A stretch of 38,428 bases of DNA from Lentimicrobiaceae bacterium (GTDB lineage: Bacteria > Bacteroidota > Bacteroidia > Bacteroidales > F082): positions 1-38,428 of the forward strand of contig SUWT01000013.1 of NCBI GenBank assembly GCA_015061335.1. The letters are read 5' to 3'. This document shows, piece by piece, positions 23,743 to 31,074 of the stretch; position 1 is the first letter of the stretch; each line of letters begins with the position of its first letter. The notes beneath the pieces were generated by a model. It saw nothing but the letters and a program-made list of their open reading frames with translations. It had not been told where the DNA came from and searched no databases. The position numbers were made by a program, and so were the translations under genes.

Positions 23743-23750
23743 TATCTTTG
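23743..23750 (+). promoter_or_regulatory. Promoter of the mutL operon, -7 box TATCTTTG
   Basis: Exact TAnnTTTG match, 28 bases upstream of the ATG at 23779. The box is the same octamer as in the SRP RNA promoter at 36769. The -33 region is T-rich (GCTTTTTAAG at 23711-23720) with no exact TTTG. Confidence 0.6.
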
Positions 23751-23778
23751 TAGTCTTAACTGTTAATTTTTTTCAAAA

Positions 23779-24105
23779 ATGAAATTTTCCTTTTTTCATA
23801 CTCCTAAACCGAGGAGTTTCAACTACATACCTAGATATTATAATCCTCAACAAGAGGCACTTGAAAAAAAGAAAGCGGCCATGGGACTTGACTCAAATTT
23901 ATCAGAGCGGGAGAAACGTAGATTGAGAATCAGAACTGCTTATGGTTACGGCACCGATGACGATGAAAATAATACCAATAAATTTGGTTATAAAAGCATA
24001 CGTCCGATAATCTTTCTCGGACTTATCGGATTTTTTGTATATGTGATTTTCGGAACGCCTCTGCTGGAAAACTTTTTTACAGCGTTTTTAAATATGGGTA
24101 AATAA
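23779..24105 (+). CDS. Small membrane protein upstream of mutL
   Basis: A 108-residue protein with a basic, aromatic N-terminal half (KFSFFHTPKPRSFNYIPRYY, then LSEREKRRLRIRTAYGYG) and one hydrophobic helix at about 75-95 (IIFLGLIGFFVYVIFGTPLL). It has no signal peptide, so it probably has a cytoplasmic N-terminus and a single inner-membrane span. I recall a protein with the same layout next to mutL in other Bacteroidales, but it has no known function. It starts 28 bases after a strong -7 box and ends 17 bases before mutL, which it most likely shares a transcript with. Confidence 0.82.
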   Translation: MKFSFFHTPKPRSFNYIPRYYNPQQEALEKKKAAMGLDSNLSEREKRRLRIRTAYGYGTDDDENNTNKFGYKSIRPIIFLGLIGFFVYVIFGTPLLENFFTAFLNMGK

Positions 24106-24122
24106 CATATAAAATAGCAAAT

Positions 24123-25928
24123 ATGTCCTTAGATATTATAAAATTGCTTCCCGATTCTGTTGCTAATCAAATAGCTGCAGGAGAAGTCATTCAGCGTCCA
24201 GCATCAGTGGTGAAAGAATTACTCGAAAATGCCCTTGATGCGGGTGCTACTCATATCGACTTGATTGTCAAAGATGCAGGAAGAACAATGATAACGGTCA
24301 TTGATAACGGTTGCGGAATGTCAGAAACCGATGCTAGACTTTGTTTCGAACGTCATGCCACATCAAAAATCACCAAAGCTGAAGATCTTTTTGCTATTCG
24401 TACTATGGGATTCAGAGGCGAAGCTCTGGCAAGTATAGCTGCAGTAGCTCAAGTTGAACTTATGACACGCCGTAAAGAGGATGAACTGGGAACAAAGATT
24501 ATTATCGAAGGATCTGTCGTTAAAGACCAATTGCCAAAACCTATGGCTGTGGGAACGAATTTTACAATTAAAAACCTGTTCTTTAACATTCCAGCACGCC
24601 GTAATTTCCTGAAATCTAATGAAGTGGAAATGCGACATATTACCGACGAATTCTTCAGAGTATCAATGATGAACCCCGATGTTTGCTTTACACTCACCAG
24701 TAACGATAAGGAAATTTTTCATCTTCACCAAGGTTCACTAAAACAAAGAATAGTCGCCCTCTACGGAAAAGACTATAACCAAAGATTGTTGCCTGTACAA
24801 CAAGAAACAGAAACAACTATAATTAATGGGTTTATTGTAAAACCTGAATTCCTTAAAAAAACTAGAGGTGAACAATTTTTCTTTGTAAATAAAAGATTTA
24901 TCAAACACTCTTATCTACATCATGCTATCGAAAATGCTTATCAGGAACTGATACCTAAGGATTGTTATCCAGGATACTTTATCGACATTGAAATTGATCC
25001 AAAAGAAATCGACATCAATATCCATCCGACTAAAACGGAAGTTAATTTCCAGGACGTAAAACTTATTTATGCAATCATTCATTCTGCAGTCAGAAAATCA
25101 ATAGGTCAAAATAATCTGGCTCCTCTCATCGACTTCGACGTAAATCCTGGCTTGGAACTTGACTTCGGAGAGGCAAGCAAAATGAATCGACCTATAGTTG
25201 AACCTAAAATAGATTACGATCCGTCCTTTAACCCTTTTAAAATAAACCCTCAACGTCATAACCAAGGCAATTGGAGAATAATGTATGAGGATAATGTGGA
25301 AACTGTATCAAGTAACTTGAATAAAATCAGTAATATAGATGATGAATCTCTAATATGCAACGAAAATAAAAATCTTTATCTACAACTTCAGCAATCTTTC
25401 GTCGTCACAACAGTAAAATCAGGCTTGCTTATTGTTGACCAAAACCTCGCACATAAAAGAGTGCTCTACGAAAAATTTCTGAAAGAACTTGATAATACCA
25501 CCGAAGCATCTCAACAAGAATTGTTTCCTCAGCATATATCATTGAACATCAATGATGCATCACTACTTAAAGAAATATTGCCTGAACTGGAAAAAATAGG
25601 TTTCCGAATTCAACAAATGAATAATACAACTTTCGTTATTAACGGAACACCAGCTGATAGTAAAAGTAATGATGCCGTATCACTATTAGAAAAGATTCTG
25701 GATATGTATAAAACAAATCTTACAGATCTTAAGTTAGATAGAAAAATAAATTTGGCACGTACTTTGGCAACACAATTAGCAATAAAATCAGGACAGCCAC
25801 TGACAACAACCGAAATGCAGGACCTTATCGACAGACTCTTCGGTTGCGATGTGTCAGAAGTCTCTCCTGATGGTAAAAAAATATATATGATATTAAATGT
25901 TAATGAGTTAAAAACACGTTTGAACTAA
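24123..25928 (+). CDS. mutL: DNA mismatch repair protein MutL
   Basis: MutL links MutS mismatch recognition to strand removal. The 601-residue protein has the GHKL ATPase: IAAGEVIQRPASVVKELLEN (catalytic Glu about 36), DNGCGM, RHATSKI and GFRGEALASIAAV. The transducer domain follows (about 200-330, EIDINIHPTKTEVNF), then a linker and a C-terminal dimerisation domain (about 410-601). The endonuclease motifs of nicking MutL proteins are not intact: DQHAx2Ex4E appears as DQNLAHKRVLYE near 439, and the CPHGRP-like motif near the end appears as SPDGKK. It is therefore predicted not to nick DNA itself. It follows the small membrane protein gene and leads into rhomboid genes 6 bases downstream. Confidence 0.97.
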   Translation: MSLDIIKLLPDSVANQIAAGEVIQRPASVVKELLENALDAGATHIDLIVKDAGRTMITVIDNGCGMSETDARLCFERHATSKITKAEDLFAIRTMGFRGEALASIAAVAQVELMTRRKEDELGTKIIIEGSVVKDQLPKPMAVGTNFTIKNLFFNIPARRNFLKSNEVEMRHITDEFFRVSMMNPDVCFTLTSNDKEIFHLHQGSLKQRIVALYGKDYNQRLLPVQQETETTIINGFIVKPEFLKKTRGEQFFFVNKRFIKHSYLHHAIENAYQELIPKDCYPGYFIDIEIDPKEIDINIHPTKTEVNFQDVKLIYAIIHSAVRKSIGQNNLAPLIDFDVNPGLELDFGEASKMNRPIVEPKIDYDPSFNPFKINPQRHNQGNWRIMYEDNVETVSSNLNKISNIDDESLICNENKNLYLQLQQSFVVTTVKSGLLIVDQNLAHKRVLYEKFLKELDNTTEASQQELFPQHISLNINDASLLKEILPELEKIGFRIQQMNNTTFVINGTPADSKSNDAVSLLEKILDMYKTNLTDLKLDRKINLARTLATQLAIKSGQPLTTTEMQDLIDRLFGCDVSEVSPDGKKIYMILNVNELKTRLN

Positions 25929-25934
25929 TTTTTT

Positions 25935-26624
25935 ATGAGTGATTTTAGACCTAGCGGATTCTCTGTCTTACCTACAGTTGTCAAGAATTTACTGATATTG
26001 AACGTATTATTCTTCCTGGCAACTATCGCTACTGATGTAGTACTTCATATCGACCTTAAAGATTATCTTGGACTTCATTATATCGGAGCCTCTGATTTTC
26101 AACCATTTCAACTGGTTACATATATGTTTATGCATGGTAGCTTCGCTCATCTTTTCTTTAATATGTTTGCACTCTGGATGTTTGGTAATACTCTGGAAAA
26201 TATCTGGGGTCCTAACAGATTCTTACTCTTTTATTTCGTATGCGGAATAGGCGCAGGTCTCACTCAGGAATTAGTACAGTATATTCAATATGTGACGACT
26301 TTGGAAGGTTATGACAGTGTCAGATTGGCAGCTAATCATGTCATATCAATGAATGAATATCTTAACATGATGACAACAGTGGGTGCCTCCGGTGCTGTTT
26401 ACGGCATATTACTGGCTTTCGGAATGATGTTTCCTAACTCAACATTGTATATTTATTTCGCAATACCTATTAAAGCTAAATGGTTCGTTCTAATCTATGG
26501 CATAATAGAACTGTTCTCCGGATTCACATCTGTTGATAATGTCGCTCATTTCGCACATATAGGAGGCATGCTGTTTGGCCTTGTCCTAATACTTTACTGG
26601 AAGAAAAAAGGAAATTTATATTGA
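25935..26624 (+). CDS. Rhomboid family intramembrane serine protease (first of two)
   Basis: A 229-residue inner-membrane protease with six hydrophobic segments. Rhomboid landmarks are complete: HGSFAHLFFNMFALWMFG (oxyanion-side His and Asn), catalytic Ser in VGASGAVYG (near residue 152) and catalytic His in AHFAHIGGMLFG (near 208). Such enzymes cleave single-pass membrane substrates within the bilayer; the target here is unknown. It starts 6 bases after mutL and overlaps the second rhomboid region closely (TGA 26622-26624, next ATG 26627). The tandem pair after mutL is, as I recall, common in Bacteroidales. Confidence 0.95.
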   Translation: MSDFRPSGFSVLPTVVKNLLILNVLFFLATIATDVVLHIDLKDYLGLHYIGASDFQPFQLVTYMFMHGSFAHLFFNMFALWMFGNTLENIWGPNRFLLFYFVCGIGAGLTQELVQYIQYVTTLEGYDSVRLAANHVISMNEYLNMMTTVGASGAVYGILLAFGMMFPNSTLYIYFAIPIKAKWFVLIYGIIELFSGFTSVDNVAHFAHIGGMLFGLVLILYWKKKGNLY

Positions 26625-26626
26625 TT

Positions 26627-27508
26627 ATGAGACCATTCCAAATGAATATTTTAGACAGCCTAAAGTCTTTCTTCTTGCAAAAGACAGCTCTGTCAAGACT
26701 AATGCTTATTAATATCTCCATCTGGATTGTTTGCCTGTTTATAAGCGTGTTCACTTGGCTATTTAATCTTGGAGACATCTCATTCGTGACCAAACTCTTC
26801 GCCATACCTGCCGACATGACATCGCTAAGCCAGAAACCTTGGACTATATTCACTTATATGTTTCTTCAAGAAGAATTTTGGCATCTATTCTTTAATATGT
26901 TAATGCTTTATTACGGAGGACTAATATTCCTTCAATACCTTTCACAACGTCAATTATTATGGACATATATTGTAGGCGGAATATTAGGTGCTCTCTTTTT
27001 CGTAGGAGCTTTTAACTTCTTCCCTGTATTCGAAAATACAAAAAATATGGCTTTTGCACTCGGATCATCCGCTTCAGTACTCGCTATACTTGTAGCCGCA
27101 GCAACATACCAACCCGACTATAGAATCAACCTCTTCCTCCTTGGTACCGTGAAAATGAAATGGGTCGCTATAACGTTCGTTATCATAGATTTTCTAAGTA
27201 TCTCTAATGGTAATGCCGGCGGACATATAGCTCACTTAGGCGGTGCGCTGTGGGGATTCTTATATGCTTTTATGTTGAAAAATAATTTCGACATCTACGA
27301 CATCTTTAAACATAAACCTAAAATAAAAATTAAATCTAAAAAAACTGAAAACTTACATCAACGACCAAAATCAGATGAACAATATAATGCTGAACGAGCT
27401 AATAATCAAATGGAAATTGATAAAATTCTAGATAAAATATCTAAAAACGGCTATTCTAGCCTTAGTGATAATGAAAAGGAATTCTTATTCAGACAAAGTA
27501 AAAAATAA
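26627..27508 (+). CDS. Rhomboid family intramembrane serine protease (second of two)
   Basis: A 293-residue paralogue of the preceding protein. The His/Asn motif is EEFWHLFFNMLMLYYGG, the serine is in ALGSSASVLAIL (GSSAS in place of GASGA), and the histidine is in HIAHLGGALWGF, so the catalytic dyad is kept. After the last helix comes a basic, Lys-rich cytoplasmic tail of about 70 residues (KIKIKSKKTENLHQRPKSDEQ… then a short acidic helix), absent from the first copy. The ATG at 26627 is preferred over an in-frame TTG at 26621. Its stop overlaps the next gene by one base (TAATG). Confidence 0.92.
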   Translation: MRPFQMNILDSLKSFFLQKTALSRLMLINISIWIVCLFISVFTWLFNLGDISFVTKLFAIPADMTSLSQKPWTIFTYMFLQEEFWHLFFNMLMLYYGGLIFLQYLSQRQLLWTYIVGGILGALFFVGAFNFFPVFENTKNMAFALGSSASVLAILVAAATYQPDYRINLFLLGTVKMKWVAITFVIIDFLSISNGNAGGHIAHLGGALWGFLYAFMLKNNFDIYDIFKHKPKIKIKSKKTENLHQRPKSDEQYNAERANNQMEIDKILDKISKNGYSSLSDNEKEFLFRQSKK

Positions 27509-28623
27509 TGAGCATCAATAAACACCAAATAGATAAAAAAAGAAATAAATCCTTCTTGAATATATTAGGTAAATTTCTTGTGAGTGCTATTGGTTTAGTC
27601 GCTTTCTTATCTGCTTTGTTGTGTGCAATTTGTCCATTTATCAATCCCTCAACATTTGTTTGGACTTCATTCTTTGGTTTGGCATTCTGGATTATATTAA
27701 TAGCTAATATACTAGTTCTCATCATATTAATATCACTCAAAGCCCGGAGAACATTGTTAATTCCCATACTGGCTTTATTGCTGTCTATACCAGGATTTAT
27801 TAAATCCTTTTCTTTTGGAGAAACATCAAATGAAAATGCAAGTATTAAAATCATGACATTTAATATCTCTAACTTCAGAGATATTAAAATACCTAGAAAC
27901 ACTCCATCACAAGTCGAAGATAAAATTATCAATATCATCAATAGTTGTAATCCCGACATAATATGTCTGCAGGAAAGTGGTAAAATAGATGATATTAAAG
28001 CTAAATCATTAGCAAAAAAAACAAATACAAATTACTTTAGCATTGATAACAAAAATTTGATATTGTCAAAATTTCCTCTAGAGAACATAGAATTTTTTGA
28101 TGATGACAAATTTTATAATTTCGCAGATCTTCAGAAAGTCATCATAGATGATTCTACATGCTTCTTTCTGGTTAACTGTCATTTTAATTCCTTTAAGATT
28201 TCCAAAGAAGAAATAGAATATATCAATGATACAAAAAATCTGATAAAAGAATCTGATATTTACGGCAAATCCATAATATCCAAATTGAAAAACGGTTTTG
28301 AAAAAAGATCTGAAAGTACAAAACTCCTTTTGGAAAACATCCCTAAAGACCATAATCCCATAATAATCTGTGGTGATTTCAATGATACTCCATTGTCTTA
28401 TACATATAACCAGATGAAAAATAATGGACTTAAAGATGCTTTTATCTCTACATCATTCGGTATTGGTAAAACATATTCTGGTTCACTTCCCTTACTGCGT
28501 ATAGATTACTTCTGGCATAACAGTCTTATACAACCAATTGATTATAAGAGGATTAAACAAACAACATCTGATCATTATCCATTGTTAATGTCGTTCAATA
28601 TACTTAAACAAGATGAACTTTAA
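27508..28623 (+). CDS. Membrane-anchored endonuclease/exonuclease/phosphatase-family protein
   Basis: A 371-residue protein. Residues 1-105 hold about three hydrophobic segments (FLVSAIGLVAFLSALLCAI, FFGLAFWIILIANILVLIIL, LLIPILALLLSIPGFI). The rest is an EEP fold: IMTFNISNFRD, ICLQESG with the metal-binding Glu, VNCHFNS, IICGDFNDTP with the catalytic Asp/Asn, and TTSDHYPLLMSF with the terminal catalytic Asp-His. The active site probably faces the periplasm, where it could be a nuclease, phosphodiesterase or lipid phosphatase. It overlaps rhomboid 2 by 1 base and uvrB by 11 bases. Confidence 0.9.
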   Translation: MSINKHQIDKKRNKSFLNILGKFLVSAIGLVAFLSALLCAICPFINPSTFVWTSFFGLAFWIILIANILVLIILISLKARRTLLIPILALLLSIPGFIKSFSFGETSNENASIKIMTFNISNFRDIKIPRNTPSQVEDKIINIINSCNPDIICLQESGKIDDIKAKSLAKKTNTNYFSIDNKNLILSKFPLENIEFFDDDKFYNFADLQKVIIDDSTCFFLVNCHFNSFKISKEEIEYINDTKNLIKESDIYGKSIISKLKNGFEKRSESTKLLLENIPKDHNPIIICGDFNDTPLSYTYNQMKNNGLKDAFISTSFGIGKTYSGSLPLLRIDYFWHNSLIQPIDYKRIKQTTSDHYPLLMSFNILKQDEL

Positions 28624-30622
28624 ATTAGTATCCGACTTTAAACCTACTGGCGACCAGCCTCAGGCAATAGAACAATTAAAAAAAGGTATCCTAAATGGTG
28701 ATAAATACCAGACACTTCTTGGTGTGACAGGATCCGGAAAAACTTTTACTATTGCAGGAATGCTTGCTGAAGTAAATCGTCCCGCTCTGATACTAAGCCA
28801 TAACAAAACCCTTGCCGCACAATTATATAGTGAGTTTAAACAATTTTTCCCTCATAATGCTGTAGAGTATTTTGTATCATATTATGATTATTATCAACCA
28901 GAAGCTTTTATTCCACAAACCAATACATATATTGAAAAAGATCTCTCTATCAATGATGAGATAGAAAAACTACGCCTTAGCGCTACATCTTCTTTACTTT
29001 CAGGAAGACGCGATATCATAGTGGTGTCTTCCGTATCTTGTATATACGGAATAGGAAATCCTGAAGACTTCGAAAATAACGTCATATATGTGGAATGTGG
29101 TAAAAGAATTGACAGAGACATTCTTTTGATGCAACTTTCTAATTCTCTCTATAGTCGTAATGACATTGAATTTACACACGGAAAATTTAGAGTTAAAGGT
29201 GATACTGTTGATGTGTTTCCTGCATATTCCGACATAGCATATAGAATAATTTTTTGGGATGATGAAATTGAAGAGTTGGAGTCTTTCGATCCTATCAGCG
29301 GAAACAGAATAGAAACTCTCTCTAGTCTGACCTTATTTCCTGCAAATATTTTCGTTACCTCTAAAGATAAAATCAAATCTGCCACAAACGAGATCCAACT
29401 TGATATGTTTAAGCAGCTTGATTATTATCGTGAAATTGGTAAAAACGAAGAGGCGAAAAGACTGGAAGATCGTGTTTCTCACGATGTTGAAATGATCAGA
29501 GAGTTAGGTTATTGCAGCGGTATTGAAAATTATTCCCGCTATTTTGACGGCAGAGAACCAGGAACACGACCCTTCTGCCTTATTGATTATTTCCCAGATG
29601 ACTTCATAACGATAATCGATGAAAGCCACGTCACTGTACCTCAAATAAGAGGTATGTATGGAGGTGACAGATCTAGAAAACAAACATTGGTTGAATACGG
29701 ATTCAGATTACCTTCCGCTTTAGATAATAGACCTCTTAAATTTGATGAGTTTGAAGCACTTACAGGACAAACTGTATATGTTAGCGCAACACCTGCTGAT
29801 TACGAATTACAAAAATCTGAAGGCGTATATGTAGAACAACTGATACGCCCAACAGGATTACTCGACCCAATAATTGAAGTGCGTCCTTGTAAAAATCAAG
29901 TGGATGACCTTATCGATGAAATAAATAGGGTAGTGGAAAACTCTCAAAGAGTACTTGTAACTACTCTTACTAAAAGAATGGCCGAAGAGTTAACTCGTTA
30001 TCTTAATAATCTCAATATCAAAACAAGATACATACACTCTGATGTCGATACATTGGAACGAATTGAAATTATGACAGGTCTAAGAAGCGGAGTGTTCGAT
30101 GTGTTGGTAGGTGTAAACTTATTAAGAGAAGGTCTTGATCTTCCTGAAGTTCAACTTGTCGCCATAATGGATGCTGATAAAGAAGGATTTCTGCGCTCAG
30201 AAAGATCATTGACACAAACTGCAGGTAGAGCGGCACGTAACGCTGATAGCAAAGTAATAATGTATGCCGATAAAATCACAGACTCTATGCAAAAAACAAT
30301 AGACGAAACTGCTCGTAGAAGAGAAATACAAACTGATTATAATATAAAACACGGTATTACACCTAAAACTATCATAAAATCTATAGACACATCTCTTACG
30401 AAAACACTTGGTAAACAAGAAAAAGATTATAAAACTGTTGAAGAAAAAGTAAAATCAGTGGCAGAAGATGCTAACTCAACTTATTATTCACCCAAAGAGT
30501 TGAAGAAAAATATACAAGAAGCCAAAAAAGAAATGGAAAAAGCTGTTAAAAATCTCGATTTTATCCAGGCTGCTAAATATAGAGATATTATAATAGCATT
30601 AGAAGAAAGAAGTAATAAATGA
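28613..30622 (+). CDS. uvrB: Excinuclease ABC subunit UvrB
   Basis: UvrB is the damage-verifying helicase-like subunit of nucleotide excision repair. The 669-residue protein has the standard motifs: Q-motif GDQPQAIEQL, Walker A LGVTGSGKTFTIA (about 37-49), the beta-hairpin region YYDYYQPEAFIPQTNTYIEKD, DESHVTVPQI (motif II), SATPADYE, and helicase motifs V and VI (GVNLLREGLDLPEVQLVAIMDADKEGFLRS, QTAGRAARN). The C-terminal UVR motif (EMEKAVKNLDFIQAAKYRDII, about 636-656) contacts UvrC. Its ATG lies 8 bases before the stop of the EEP gene, so the two are translationally coupled. A weak hairpin follows the stop. Confidence 0.98.
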   Translation: MNFKLVSDFKPTGDQPQAIEQLKKGILNGDKYQTLLGVTGSGKTFTIAGMLAEVNRPALILSHNKTLAAQLYSEFKQFFPHNAVEYFVSYYDYYQPEAFIPQTNTYIEKDLSINDEIEKLRLSATSSLLSGRRDIIVVSSVSCIYGIGNPEDFENNVIYVECGKRIDRDILLMQLSNSLYSRNDIEFTHGKFRVKGDTVDVFPAYSDIAYRIIFWDDEIEELESFDPISGNRIETLSSLTLFPANIFVTSKDKIKSATNEIQLDMFKQLDYYREIGKNEEAKRLEDRVSHDVEMIRELGYCSGIENYSRYFDGREPGTRPFCLIDYFPDDFITIIDESHVTVPQIRGMYGGDRSRKQTLVEYGFRLPSALDNRPLKFDEFEALTGQTVYVSATPADYELQKSEGVYVEQLIRPTGLLDPIIEVRPCKNQVDDLIDEINRVVENSQRVLVTTLTKRMAEELTRYLNNLNIKTRYIHSDVDTLERIEIMTGLRSGVFDVLVGVNLLREGLDLPEVQLVAIMDADKEGFLRSERSLTQTAGRAARNADSKVIMYADKITDSMQKTIDETARRREIQTDYNIKHGITPKTIIKSIDTSLTKTLGKQEKDYKTVEEKVKSVAEDANSTYYSPKELKKNIQEAKKEMEKAVKNLDFIQAAKYRDIIIALEERSNK

Positions 30623-30646
30623 TATTTAGTTTCAATTAAATATCAT
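30620..30646 (+). terminator. Weak hairpin after uvrB
   Basis: TGATATTTA and TAAATATCA form a 9-bp AT-rich stem around a short loop, beginning at the uvrB stop codon. Only a short T-rich run (TCTTT) follows, so it is at best a weak terminator. Confidence 0.45.
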
Positions 30647-30695
30647 CTTTACTCAATTTATTGTACAAAATCTTCTATATTTATTTTTAACATTC

Positions 30696-30732
30696 CCTTT
30701 AACTTATTAGATACGCCCGTTAACTTATTTGT
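30696..30732 (+). promoter_or_regulatory. Direct repeat of period 22 bp, candidate regulator site
   Basis: CCCTTTAACTTATTAG and CCCGTTAACTTATTTG are aligned 22 bases apart, two helical turns. Spacing and core (CCGTTAA-like) recall the pair of 9-bp direct repeats with 12-13 bp spacers bound by LytTR-type response regulators. It ends 27 bases upstream of a TAnnTTTG box, as expected for an activator site. The factor assignment is inference. Confidence 0.35.
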
Positions 30733-30759
30733 ATAAGTAACAATAATTAAATAGTTGTT

Positions 30760-30767
30760 ATTTTTGT
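30760..30767 (+). promoter_or_regulatory. Promoter -7 box TATTTTTG of a short transcript
   Basis: An exact TAnnTTTG match. It overlaps the perfect 12-bp palindrome TTTTGTACAAAA (30764-30775). A TTTG at 30729-30732 is 27 bases upstream, longer than the 21-base spacing seen at the SRP RNA promoter. The predicted transcript runs to the terminator at 30892-30922, roughly 150 bases. Confidence 0.45.
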
Positions 30768-30799
30768 ACAAAATTGGTTGGTTGTTTTTAGGATCAAAC

Positions 30800-30868
30800 A
30801 TGCTGGTATCGCAAATTTGTTTTTTTGTTGTTTTTGGTTTGTTTCATATCAGCAGCTTTTCGAACTAG
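30800..30868 (+). CDS. Candidate 22-residue hydrophobic peptide
   Basis: An ATG-to-TAG frame of 22 codons starting MLVSQIC, with a hydrophobic middle (FFVVFGLF) and a polar end (HISSFSN). An AGGA lies 6 bases before the ATG, a good Shine-Dalgarno distance in a phylum where such sites are uncommon. A promoter box is 33 bases upstream and a strong terminator 24 bases downstream. It could be a small membrane peptide, a toxin or signal precursor, or a chance frame in a non-coding RNA. It resembles nothing I know. Confidence 0.25.
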   Translation: MLVSQICFFVVFGLFHISSFSN

Positions 30869-30891
30869 AGAAAATTTGTGTTTGACCAAAG

Positions 30892-30922
30892 AAAAAAAGT
30901 CGGTTCTTCGCCGACTTTTTTT
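30892..30922 (+). terminator. Strong intrinsic terminator ending the short transcript
   Basis: AAAAAAAGTCGG pairs with CCGACTTTTTTT around a short loop, followed by a continuing T-rich tract. No established gene ends nearby (uvrB stops 270 bases earlier), so it implies an independent short transcript. Because of the flanking A run it could also act on the - strand. Confidence 0.85.
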
Positions 30923-31074
30923 CTTTATATACTTTTTTCTACAATTTTCCACACTTTCTACAAAGTGATAATTTATTTAATAATATACAATATACTGATA
31001 ATCAATATTTTTTTCTAAATATACTTATAAGGTATAATCATTGTAGTACTTATATCTGTATTAATGTTTTATTT

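Larger units (their letters stand above)
30623..31074. other. Long intergenic region between uvrB and the efflux operon
   Basis: 452 bases without an established gene but dense with signals: the uvrB hairpin, two copies of TTGTACAAAAT (30661-30671, 30765-30775), a direct repeat of period 22 (30696-30732), a TAnnTTTG box (30760-30767), a 22-codon ORF (30800-30868), a strong terminator (30892-30922) and a hairpin CACTTT-CTAC-AAAGTG (30952-30967). TACTTATA occurs at 31022-31029 and 31047-31054 near the efflux start. TATATCTG at 31051-31058 is one mismatch from the -7 consensus and could be the efflux promoter. Confidence 0.6.

Noticed and set aside
23652-23778. Cobalamin or heme-responsive riboswitch ahead of the importer operon
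   Set aside because: The predicted leader is only about 40 bases, far too short for a cobalamin riboswitch, and no B12-box-like sequence was seen.
27489-27959. 156-codon - frame opposite the EEP gene, partly hydrophobic
   Set aside because: Antisense shadow of the membrane segments of the EEP protein. No promoter or family resemblance.
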